DNA of 25,740 nt from positions 1 to 25,740 of the forward strand of contig JBCDBB010000042.1 in the NCBI GenBank assembly GCA_039184415.1. The letters run 5' to 3'. Every line of letters begins with the position of its first letter. The first letter of the stretch is position 1. The notes under the pieces were generated by a model. It did not search any database. It was not told the origin of the DNA and worked only from the letters and a program-made list of their open reading frames with translations. A program made the translations under genes and the position numbers. Shown piece by piece: positions 7,534-14,940 of the stretch. Source of the stretch: JANSYP01 sp039184415 (GTDB lineage: Bacteria > Pseudomonadota > Alphaproteobacteria > Rhodobacterales > Rhodobacteraceae).

Positions 7534-9705
7534 ATGCGTTCACTTCCAACTGGCCGGGCCAAATGGCCGACGATGGCGCTTTTGCTCGGCTCAAGCGTCC
7601 TGTTTCGGCAGGATGCGACGGCGCAGGAGCTCACCGCGCAGGGCGCCATCGCCCTTGACCCGATTGTGATCACCTCCCGCAAGATCGAGGAAGACCTTCA
7701 GCGCGCGCCCGTCGCCGTCACTGTCGAAGGACGTGAGAGCCTGGGGACCGGCAAGACCGACACCATCCGCGACATCGACAAGCAGGCGCCGAACGTGACC
7801 TCCTTCGGCGCGACGGGCAGCTCCTTCACCATCCGCGGCGTCGGATCCCAGGCACTGCAGGGGATCAATAACGAGATGGGCGTCGGCACCTTCATCGACG
7901 ATATCTATGTCGGCAGCATCTTCGGCGTGCCGAGCTTTCTGAACGATCTGGAGCGCGTGGAAGTCGTGCGTGGCAGCCAGGCGACGCTCTATGGCAAGAA
8001 CACGATCGGCGGGGCGATCAACCTTGTTTCCCGCGCGCCGGGCGACACGCTCGGCGGCGATGTGGAACTGTCGTACGGGACGGACAATTTCACCCGAGTC
8101 CGGGCCGGCGCCGATGTGCCGCTGGCCGACGGGGCCGTGCGCACACGGACCTTTCTGAGCTACACCCGCCAGGACGGGTATGTCGACAATCTGGCGACCG
8201 GTCAGAGCCTTGCGGACACAAACGCGCTCGCGGGGCGGATCACCGTCGAAAGCGATATCGGGTCGTCCGGCGCGTTGCGGGTTACCGCCGATGTCGAGCG
8301 ACTGGACGATGACGGCGACCAGCCCTGGGCCCCGGTCGATCTGGCCTTCGATCACGAGGCCGAGCTCGACTTCCCGGGTGACCGCAAGCTGACCCGCGGC
8401 GGCACCGCGGCGCGGTACGATCACGCGTTCGACAATTTCACCTTCACCTCGATTACCGGGTACCGAGCCTATGATCTCGACCTGTCTCTCGACGGTGATT
8501 TCACTGCTGGCCCCTACGATCCCGACATGGGGATCGTCGCGCTCCAGCAGGGGCAGGAGGAGACGCAGTGGCAGTTCAGCCAGGAGTTCCGCGTCACCTC
8601 GCCCCCGATTGCGGACAACCCGGCAGCCGGCGATATCCGCTGGAAAGGCGGGCTCTATTTCCTCTACGAGGATTTCGACGGCAGCCAGTTCTACGATGTG
8701 GCCGCGGTGTCGGCCAATGCGGCCAGCCGAAACGCGCTCGACAGTCAGGCTGAAACATATGCCGTCTATGCCGATTTCGGGTACTTTCTGACCGACCGGC
8801 TCGAGGTGACGGGCGGCGCGCGCTATTCCTACGAACGCGAAAAGGCGACGGTTACGATCAGCAGCCCGTCGGGCAATTTCTTCTTCGGCGCACCGGCGGT
8901 GGCCGACGACACGGTGACCTTCGATGATCTCGCGCCGGAGGTGGGGCTGAACTATCAGGTGACGCCGGAGGTGTTCACCTATGCCAAGATCTCGAAGGGC
9001 TACAAATCCGGCGGCGTCAGCCAGTTTCTGGAGGTGGATGGCAGCGTCAATGTCTTCGAGCCCGAAACCTCGTGGAGCTATGAGGCGGGTCTGAAATCCT
9101 CGCTTCTGGACGACCGTCTCCGGCTCAATGCCGCGGTGTTCTACGTGGATTGGCGCGACCAGCAGTCCAACGTGTTCGTCAGCGATTTCCAGCGGATCGT
9201 TGCCAACGCCTCTTCGGCGAGCTCGCGCGGCATCGAACTGGAAGCCAGCGCACTCATCACCGAAGACCTCTCGCTCCGCGCCAGCTATGGCTATCTGGAC
9301 GCGACCTACGACGATTTCGTCTTCACCTTCTTCTCGCAGCAGACCGGCCAGTTCGTCACCACGGACTTCACTGGCAACGACATTCCCTATTCGCCCAAAC
9401 ACACGGCGAGCCTGTTGCTCGACTGGACCACGCGGGTGACCGACGCGATCGACATGGTGGTGAGCCCGATCGTGTCCTATCGCAGCTCCTACACCTTCGA
9501 CCCGGTCGGCACCTTCCGGCAGGATGCGACGACGATCGTTGATCTCGACATCACCTTTCAGGCAGACAACTGGAGCGCGTCGATCTGGGGACGGAACCTC
9601 ACCGACGAGGAGTATCTGACCGAGTATTTCCTCTTCACCGGGATCGACTACGGCATCGCGGCGCGCGGGGCCACCATCGGGGCGAGCCTGGCGGTCACGT
9701 TCTGA
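7534..9705 (+). CDS. TonB-dependent outer-membrane receptor 1 (FyuA-like)
   Basis: A 723-residue outer-membrane receptor that would import a ferric siderophore using TonB energy. A signal peptide covers about residues 1-31, followed by a TonB-box-like LDPIVITSR at 41-49, a plug domain to about 165 with RVEVVRGSQATLYGKNTIGG at 140-159, then a beta-barrel with a typical YAKISKGYKSGG strand and a C-terminal aromatic residue (AVTF). Overall layout and signature segments resemble Yersinia FyuA (RGPQGTLYGK, GYKPSGYN, LRQGTYATLD versus FRQDATTIVDLD here). ATG 7534 is chosen over an earlier in-frame start because GAGGGG at 7522-7527 precedes it and it gives a normal signal peptide. It is a clear paralogue of the convergent receptor at 9784-11868. 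Control by A1 is inferred from position. Confidence 0.92.
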   Translation: MRSLPTGRAKWPTMALLLGSSVLFRQDATAQELTAQGAIALDPIVITSRKIEEDLQRAPVAVTVEGRESLGTGKTDTIRDIDKQAPNVTSFGATGSSFTIRGVGSQALQGINNEMGVGTFIDDIYVGSIFGVPSFLNDLERVEVVRGSQATLYGKNTIGGAINLVSRAPGDTLGGDVELSYGTDNFTRVRAGADVPLADGAVRTRTFLSYTRQDGYVDNLATGQSLADTNALAGRITVESDIGSSGALRVTADVERLDDDGDQPWAPVDLAFDHEAELDFPGDRKLTRGGTAARYDHAFDNFTFTSITGYRAYDLDLSLDGDFTAGPYDPDMGIVALQQGQEETQWQFSQEFRVTSPPIADNPAAGDIRWKGGLYFLYEDFDGSQFYDVAAVSANAASRNALDSQAETYAVYADFGYFLTDRLEVTGGARYSYEREKATVTISSPSGNFFFGAPAVADDTVTFDDLAPEVGLNYQVTPEVFTYAKISKGYKSGGVSQFLEVDGSVNVFEPETSWSYEAGLKSSLLDDRLRLNAAVFYVDWRDQQSNVFVSDFQRIVANASSASSRGIELEASALITEDLSLRASYGYLDATYDDFVFTFFSQQTGQFVTTDFTGNDIPYSPKHTASLLLDWTTRVTDAIDMVVSPIVSYRSSYTFDPVGTFRQDATTIVDLDITFQADNWSASIWGRNLTDEEYLTEYFLFTGIDYGIAARGATIGASLAVTF

Positions 9706-9783
9706 GGCGCCGACGGGCGTCTCACCGGCCGCGTCGAGGAGTCGGACTGCGACCATGCCGCGACAGTCTTCGCCGGAGTGAGC

Positions 9784-11868
9784 CTAGAAGGTCATGCTCA
9801 ACTCACCGCCTATGGTTCGACCCGGCGCCGCAACGCCGGTATCTTCGCCGAAGAACGCAAAGTAGTTGGTGAGGTATCTCTCGTCAGTAAGGTTTTTGCC
9901 GAAGAGCGTCGCTTTCCATCCCTCTCCCTCGATCGAGATCCGCGCATCTACGATGTTGGTTTCCCCCTGGCGAAAGAGATTGTCCGGCGTGAAGGAATAG
10001 CTGCCGCGATAGGTATAGTCCAAAGCGGCCCTGAGCGTCCGCCGGTTCGACAACGGTCTTTCCCACCGCAGACCCAGGAACAGCGAGTTCTTCGGCGCAA
10101 ATGGCAGGGGATTGCCGCTAAAGTCCGCGCCCAGGATCGGGTCTACGAATTCGTCGAACTGCGCGTCTGTGTAACCATAGCCGCCCGTCAGGGTGATCCC
10201 TTCCGCAAGCTCTGCCGTGACCTCCAGTTCGGCCCCTTTCGAATGCGACCTTGCGGCATTGCGATAGACGCGTGTGACCGGCGTGGTGAAAATCGTGACC
10301 TGCTGATCGCGCCATCTGATGTAAAACGCGTTGGCAGAGAGGCTAAAACGCCCATCCGGCGATCCGTAGCGATAGCCGATTTCGGCGGAGTCCGTTTTTT
10401 CGGGATCATATTCGTTCGCGGACCCGTCGGCCTCAATGTAAGGGCTGATCCCGCCGGATTTGAAACCGCTGGCAAGCTTTGCATAGACCAGCGCCTGCGC
10501 ACCGGGCTGCCAGCTCACGGTCAGTTCCGGCGAGACGTCCTGGAACGACACATCCTCGTCTACGGCCCCCGGCGCCCCGAAGAAGAAGGTGCCCGACGGG
10601 CTCGAAATCTCGGACTCCGTGGACTTTCGATCATAGGTGTAGCGCAGGCCGCCGCTGACGGTCCAATCGGGCGCAACCTGCCAGTCGGCCAGGCCATAGA
10701 CCGCCACGCTGTAATTGATCTGATCGAACGTACTGCGGCTGAGCAGATCTCGCGGGATCGAGGCAAAGTCAAAGAACTGCGCCGCTTCGAAATCCTCGTA
10801 GAGATAGTAAGCGCCCAGGCGCCAATCGACAGTCCTGTCACCGGTCGAGGACAGCCGGAACTCCTGGCTGAACTGCCTTTGCCGTTCGGTCTGGCCCTGA
10901 ATGAGGTCCGGAGATGCGGTGAAGTCGCCATCCAGGAAAAAATCGAGATCATGGCCGCGCCAGGCGGTGATGGAGGTCAGCGCAACAGCGCCGAAATCGT
11001 GATCCAGGCGCAGCGCCACTCCACCAATGCGCAACTCTTGGTCTGGATCCAAATCATGCTCCGCTTCGAAGTCCAGCGCTTCGTCCACCGGCGCGAACCA
11101 GAGACCGCCATCGCTGTCGTCGCGCGTATAGTCGGCGCTCAGCCGCAGGCGCGTTCCGGTGGCGAGCGTGCCCTGCAGTACGGCCTGGGCAGCGAGGTAA
11201 TCTGTATCGCCGACGCTGTTGCCGGTCGCGCTGTTATCGATATAGCCGTCTGCATAGCGTTTGGAGACGGTGCCGCGGAGCGCGAAATCTTCTGACACCG
11301 GCGACTGGTATGACAGGCGGGCATTGTAACCGGGTTCGTCGGTGCCGCCGATGACAAACTCCCCGCCCGGTTCCGGGCCCGGATCGCGCGTGAGAAGGTT
11401 GATCGCACCGCCGATCGTGTTCTTGCCGTAGAGCGTGGACTGGCTGCCGCGGACAATCTCGACCCGTTCGATATCCTCCAGAAAGGTGGGATAGCCCTGG
11501 GGCCGCGCGATATAGACCCCGTCGAGAAAGAGCCCCACCGCCGGCTGGCGGTCGACGCCGCCCGAGATTCCCGCTGAGGTGACGCCGCGGATGCTGATCG
11601 GCCCACCCTGATCGTTGAACAGCGTGTTGGGCGCGCGTTCGACGGCACGCTGCAGCGTATCGACCGCCGCGGGCCCGATTTCGGCGCCGTCCACCGTGGT
11701 GACGGCAACCGGTGTCTCCAAGAGCGCCTCCTCCTCGCGGCGGGCGGTGGTGACGATGATCGGGTCGAGCGCGATGGTCTGCCGGTCGGCGTCCTCTGCA
11801 GCGAGGGGGGCAGACCATACCAGGGTGAAGATGCAGTTGCTGGCCAGAAAAGCGGTTCGGCAAAACAT
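9784..11868 (-). CDS. TonB-dependent outer-membrane receptor 2 (FyuA-like)
   Basis: A 694-residue outer-membrane receptor with the same plan as receptor 1: signal peptide about 1-24, TonB-box-like LDPIIVTT at 34-41, a plug with VEIVRGSQSTLYGKNTIGG, a barrel strand YAKLASGFKSGG and a C-terminal SMTF. Shared unusual segments (SSPSGxFFFGAP, a double-Glu QFSQEFR stretch, FRQGETNIVDARISI against FRQDATTIVDLDITF) show close paralogy with receptor 1. ATG 11868 is chosen because it gives a correct signal peptide; the upstream alternative is a TTG. It converges with receptor 1, leaving 78 bases between stop codons, and lies downstream of regulator A2 on the same strand. Its upstream region has a 21-bp-spaced direct repeat and a dyad. 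The ligand is probably a ferric siderophore. Confidence 0.92.
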   Translation of the reverse strand: MFCRTAFLASNCIFTLVWSAPLAAEDADRQTIALDPIIVTTARREEEALLETPVAVTTVDGAEIGPAAVDTLQRAVERAPNTLFNDQGGPISIRGVTSAGISGGVDRQPAVGLFLDGVYIARPQGYPTFLEDIERVEIVRGSQSTLYGKNTIGGAINLLTRDPGPEPGGEFVIGGTDEPGYNARLSYQSPVSEDFALRGTVSKRYADGYIDNSATGNSVGDTDYLAAQAVLQGTLATGTRLRLSADYTRDDSDGGLWFAPVDEALDFEAEHDLDPDQELRIGGVALRLDHDFGAVALTSITAWRGHDLDFFLDGDFTASPDLIQGQTERQRQFSQEFRLSSTGDRTVDWRLGAYYLYEDFEAAQFFDFASIPRDLLSRSTFDQINYSVAVYGLADWQVAPDWTVSGGLRYTYDRKSTESEISSPSGTFFFGAPGAVDEDVSFQDVSPELTVSWQPGAQALVYAKLASGFKSGGISPYIEADGSANEYDPEKTDSAEIGYRYGSPDGRFSLSANAFYIRWRDQQVTIFTTPVTRVYRNAARSHSKGAELEVTAELAEGITLTGGYGYTDAQFDEFVDPILGADFSGNPLPFAPKNSLFLGLRWERPLSNRRTLRAALDYTYRGSYSFTPDNLFRQGETNIVDARISIEGEGWKATLFGKNLTDERYLTNYFAFFGEDTGVAAPGRTIGGELSMTF

Positions 11869-11908
11869 GACTTTTTCCGTTGGTTTTCGGTCAGCCAAGT
11901 CTTAACGG

Positions 11909-11935
11909 GCCCGGGATTGCGCCAACAATCCGGGC
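11909..11935 (-). promoter_or_regulatory. Dyad in the receptor-2 promoter region
   Basis: The arms GCCCGGGATTG (11909-11919) and CAATCCGGGC (11926-11935) are complementary over 10 bp with one extra G and a 6-base spacer. On the minus strand the dyad sits between the direct repeat at 11938-11967 and an AT-rich TTAAGAC where a -10 box would be expected. It could be a repressor site, or a stem-loop after the A2 gene. No T tract follows, so a terminator is less likely. Confidence 0.4.
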
Positions 11936-11937
11936 TG

Positions 11938-11967
11938 TGTTCGCGATTCCATGCCAGATGTTCGGGA
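11938..11967 (-). promoter_or_regulatory. Candidate AraC operator upstream of receptor 2
   Basis: On the minus strand TCCCGAACA (11967-11959) and TCGCGAACA (11946-11938) are direct repeats whose starts are exactly 21 bp apart, the two-helical-turn spacing typical of AraC-family half-sites. They match 8 of 9 positions. The proximal copy ends about 70 bases before the start of receptor 2. A related pair with the same spacing, orientation and distance precedes the six-gene operon on the other side of regulator A2. Confidence 0.55.
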
Positions 11968-11986
11968 TCGCAACGAATGGTGTTCT

Positions 11987-12793
11987 CTAGTGCGCGCGGA
12001 TGATCTCGCGCGGCGTGACACCGTATTTGCGCCGGAATTCGGTCGTCAGATGGCGCGGCTGATAGCCGAGCTGCCGGGCCACCCGCGTCACGGAGGTTTC
12101 ACCCGCCTCAAACAGATGCTTCGCCCGTTCCAGACGGTAGGATTTGGAAAAGGCGTAGGGCGGCTGGCCGAAGAGTTCGCGAAATCCCGCATTAAGCTTT
12201 GTTGCATTGAGGCCCAGCCGCCGCGCCAGATCACCCACCGAGGGCGGATCGGAGAGTTCGCGCATCAGGATCGCCCGCGCTTCGTGAAACGCCTCGATAT
12301 CCCGCGAGGCGAATGCCTGCGGCCCGGACGGCATCGACGGCAGATCAGCCAGGACATGCGCTGCCAGTTCGAGCCCCTTGCCCGCGAGATAGAGCCTCCG
12401 CGACGCGCCCCAGAGGTCGCAGCCGAGCATCTGCCAGCCAATGGTCTTTGCAACCGCCGGCGACATGATCCGCCCATCGCCGAACATCTCCAATGCGTCC
12501 TCGCCCAGAATGCCCGGAGCGCTGTCCGAATGAACCTGCACGAACACCGCCGCACAGGGTCCGGGCGCGAGGATCGTGTGACGGGTTTCGATCAGACGGT
12601 CGGAATGGAACATCGTCCCCGCGCCGCCGCTGAGGCAGCCGCCGAGCATGCCGGACTGCTGAACCTTCACCTCGCCCGACAGGAGCACGCCGATCCAGTA
12701 GCCCGGCTCGCTCACACTGTTCCAGGACCGCTCCTGGGCGAGCGTGCCGGCCTCCAGAAAAACTCTGAAGCCTGCGTTTTCGATGATCTCCAT
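11987..12793 (-). CDS. AraC-family transcriptional regulator A2 (YbtA/PchR-like)
   Basis: A 268-residue regulator. Residues 1-165 form a ligand-sensing domain with the PchR-like pattern GYWIGVLLSGEV around 31-42 and a helical part rich in L and A around 130-155. Residues 168-268 are the AraC DNA-binding domain, with helix-turn-helix units at about 186-205 (VGDLARRLGLNATKLNAGF) and 235-255 (VTRVARQLGYQPRHLTTEF), closing with YGVTPREI. ATG 12793 is preferred to an upstream in-frame start because GGGGGA precedes it and the sensor domain starts there. It lies between receptor 2 (downstream, same strand) and the divergent six-gene uptake operon. In the known YbtA and PchR systems such a regulator activates receptor and transporter genes in response to the ferric siderophore; the same role is inferred here. 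Confidence 0.87.
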   Translation of the reverse strand: MEIIENAGFRVFLEAGTLAQERSWNSVSEPGYWIGVLLSGEVKVQQSGMLGGCLSGGAGTMFHSDRLIETRHTILAPGPCAAVFVQVHSDSAPGILGEDALEMFGDGRIMSPAVAKTIGWQMLGCDLWGASRRLYLAGKGLELAAHVLADLPSMPSGPQAFASRDIEAFHEARAILMRELSDPPSVGDLARRLGLNATKLNAGFRELFGQPPYAFSKSYRLERAKHLFEAGETSVTRVARQLGYQPRHLTTEFRRKYGVTPREIIRAH

Positions 12794-13020
12794 GCGCCAA
12801 TCCCCCGTATATCGCGGCGAGCGAGGCACACAGCGCTGCTGCGGCCTGCCGGGACTGCCCCTCGATAAAGCTCTGTCTGGGACGGCAGCGAAAGAACGCG
12901 GCGGACGATACATCAATTGTCAGGTCTGTCAAAGTTGGCCGGCCGCGGACCGAAGCGATCCCCACCGGGCTGCACCGGATGCCTCGCGCGCAGGCTGTCC
13001 CGGGCGGCAAAAGACCGAAA

Positions 13021-13050
13021 CGCAAACCTATCTCGTCGGATCGCAAACCT
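13021..13050 (+). promoter_or_regulatory. Candidate AraC operator upstream of the uptake operon
   Basis: CGCAAACCT occurs at 13021-13029 and again at 13042-13050, exactly 21 bp apart and identical over 9 bases. The proximal copy reads TCGCAAACC, close to the TCGCGAACA half-site in front of receptor 2. It ends 70 bases before the ATG chosen for the first operon gene and about 31 bases before a TATACT box, with no good -35 box between. This is the arrangement expected of an activator-dependent promoter. Confidence 0.6.
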
Positions 13051-13081
13051 CTGGGTGATCCCGCCGCCCGGACCGGGGGCA

Positions 13082-13087
13082 TATACT
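13082..13087 (+). promoter_or_regulatory. Possible -10 box of the uptake operon
   Basis: TATACT matches the sigma-70 -10 consensus at 5 of 6 positions and lies 33 bases before the chosen ATG. The hexamer 17 bp upstream is GC-rich and does not resemble TTGACA, which suggests the promoter needs an activator such as A2. Confidence 0.4.
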
Positions 13088-13119
13088 CCCGGCATCGAGC
13101 GACATGCAGGTGCAGGCGA

Positions 13120-14940
13120 ATGGCGCGGAGACATGCAGACAACCGGCGGACCGCGCCGTCCGACCCCGATATGGCGGCCGCGCTGCGCATTCTGAGGCCG
13201 CATTTGGGTCCGGCGCTTGGGCCGCTGACCTTTTCGATCGTTGCGGCAGTGGCCTACACGCTTCTGGAGCTCGCGCCGATCTGGGTGACATTGTGGCTTG
13301 TCACCCTGACCGTCCGGGCCGAGGCCGCGCCAGGCGATTTCGTCGCCGGGGCGGTGCTCCTCGCGGTCACGATCCCGCTCTGCTACACGCTCTATGGTCT
13401 GTCGACCGAAAAGTCCCATGTCGCTGCGTTCCGCATGATCCGGTCCCTGCGCCTGCGGATTGCCGAGCATCTCACGCATCTGCCCCTGGGCCAGGTGACC
13501 GATCTCAGCAGCGGCGCGTCGCGCAAGCTGATGATCGACGAGCCGGAAAAGCTGGAGCTTGTCGTGGCCCACGCGCTGCCCGAAGGCGTCGGCGCGGTAC
13601 TGATGTGGATGGTCGTCACGGTCTGGCTCTTTGCCACGGACTGGCTGATGGCGCTCGCCACGGTTCTGCTGGTGCCTGTCGCCTTGCTGGCGATGGGCCT
13701 GGCGATCCGGCGCTCGGTTCCCAACATGGCAGCGTTTCAGGATGCCAACCTACATATGAACGGCGTTCTGGCAGAGTTCCTTCGCGGCATCACCGCCATC
13801 AAGGTCTACCACCGCGCCGGGCCCGCGATTGCGCGCACCGCCACGGCGATCCGCGACTTCGCGCAGCTGCAATCCGACTGGGGGCGTCAGTTCGTGCCGC
13901 TCGGCGGCACCTTCTACGCGCTGATCCTGGCAAACATCACGGTGATCCTGCCGGTCGGGCTCTGGTCTCTCCATGCCGGGTGGATCGATCTGACCGAGTT
14001 TCTGCTCTTTGTCATACTGGGCGGCAATTACGGCGCACCTCTGATGCGGCTGTTCAATCTGTTCGGCCAGATGGCGCATATCTCCGTGGCGGTCACCAAT
14101 ATCGACCATGTGCTTTCCTCTCAGCGCCAGCCCGACACCGGTGCCGACCTGCCGCTTCGGGGCCACGAGGTGCGCTTTGATGCGGTGTCCTTTGGCTATG
14201 GGGAAGACGGGGACACGGCCGCGCTGCGCGACGTCAGCTTTACCGCGCCCGGAGCCGGCATGACCGCCCTGATCGGTCCCTCGGGCGCGGGCAAGAGCAC
14301 CGTCGCCGCGCTGCTGGCCCGGTTCTACGATCCCTGGTCGGGCCGGATCACCATCGGCGGGCAGGACATTGCGGCTATGGGGCAGACGCAGCTGATGGAG
14401 ACCGTGAGCTTCGTCTTTCAGGACACGTTCCTGTTCCGCGGCACGATCGCAGAGGCGCTGCGCTTCGCCAGGCAGGATGCCAGCCATGCCGATCTGGAGG
14501 CGGCGGCCCGGGCGGCGCGGGCCTATGACTTCATCACGGCCCTGCCCGACGGGTTCGACACGATGATCGGCGACGGGTCCGGGATCCTTTCCGGCGGAGA
14601 GCGTCAGCGCCTCGCCATCGCCCGGGCAATCCTGAAGGATGCGCCGGTCCTGGTGCTCGACGAGGCGACGGCCTTCGCCGATCCCGACAATGAGGCAGAG
14701 ATCCAGAAGGCCATCAGCGCCCTGGCCCGAGGCAAGACGGTGGTTGTCGTCGCCCACCGGCTGCACACGATCACCCGGGCCGACCGGATCATCGTGCTCG
14801 ATGGCGGCCGCTGTGTCGCCCAGGGGCGCCATGAAGAGCTCATCGCCCAGGACGGGCTCTATGCGCGGATGTGGCGGGACTATTCCGCGACGCGGAGCGC
14901 GCGCCTCCAGACGACCGCGCCGGCACAGGAGGCGGTGTGA
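13120..14940 (+). CDS. ABC half-transporter, permease-ATPase fusion (YbtP-like)
   Basis: A 606-residue inner-membrane protein with an N-terminal exporter-fold membrane domain (about six segments, residues 25-300) and a C-terminal nucleotide-binding domain. The ATPase motifs are intact: Walker A GPSGAGKS at 386-393, signature LSGGERQ at 490-496, Walker B VLVLDEA at 510-516 and the switch histidine H546. The D-loop reads FADPDNE. It probably works as a heterodimer with the next gene, with which it overlaps by one base (TGATG). Beside an AraC regulator and FyuA-like receptors it resembles YbtP/YbtQ, exporter-fold proteins that import ferric yersiniabactin. Siderophore export or another small molecule cannot be ruled out. 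The start is uncertain: ATG 13120 and ATG 13171 are both possible; 13120 has AGG-rich sequence upstream. Confidence 0.85.
   Translation: MARRHADNRRTAPSDPDMAAALRILRPHLGPALGPLTFSIVAAVAYTLLELAPIWVTLWLVTLTVRAEAAPGDFVAGAVLLAVTIPLCYTLYGLSTEKSHVAAFRMIRSLRLRIAEHLTHLPLGQVTDLSSGASRKLMIDEPEKLELVVAHALPEGVGAVLMWMVVTVWLFATDWLMALATVLLVPVALLAMGLAIRRSVPNMAAFQDANLHMNGVLAEFLRGITAIKVYHRAGPAIARTATAIRDFAQLQSDWGRQFVPLGGTFYALILANITVILPVGLWSLHAGWIDLTEFLLFVILGGNYGAPLMRLFNLFGQMAHISVAVTNIDHVLSSQRQPDTGADLPLRGHEVRFDAVSFGYGEDGDTAALRDVSFTAPGAGMTALIGPSGAGKSTVAALLARFYDPWSGRITIGGQDIAAMGQTQLMETVSFVFQDTFLFRGTIAEALRFARQDASHADLEAAARAARAYDFITALPDGFDTMIGDGSGILSGGERQRLAIARAILKDAPVLVLDEATAFADPDNEAEIQKAISALARGKTVVVVAHRLHTITRADRIIVLDGGRCVAQGRHEELIAQDGLYARMWRDYSATRSARLQTTAPAQEAV

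Larger units (their letters stand above)
12794..13119. promoter_or_regulatory. Divergent promoter region of A2 and the uptake operon
   Basis: A 326-base intergenic region with outward-facing genes. The left end carries the A2 ribosome binding site. The right end carries a spaced direct repeat at 13021-13050 and a -10-like TATACT, both oriented toward the operon. A weaker pair of TGTCA words 9 bp apart lies near 12918-12931. No gene is credible inside it. Confidence 0.6.

Noticed and set aside
7591..9756. A 721-codon open frame on the minus strand opposite receptor 1.
   Set aside because: It mirrors the receptor gene in a GC-rich antisense frame, with a monotonous mix of G, R, A, D, H and V, no domain, no signal and no ribosome binding site. 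The plus-strand receptor is unmistakable.
9706..9783. A shared bidirectional terminator between the convergent receptors.
   Set aside because: I looked for a GC stem with flanking T and A tracts and found none in the 78 bases.
9778..11295. A 505-codon plus-strand open frame opposite receptor 2.
   Set aside because: An antisense shadow of receptor 2 with no recognisable motif; its length is explained by high GC.
12918..12931. Two TGTCA words 9 bp apart in the A2-operon intergenic region.
   Set aside because: Too short, and the spacing is not typical of AraC half-sites; chance is likely.
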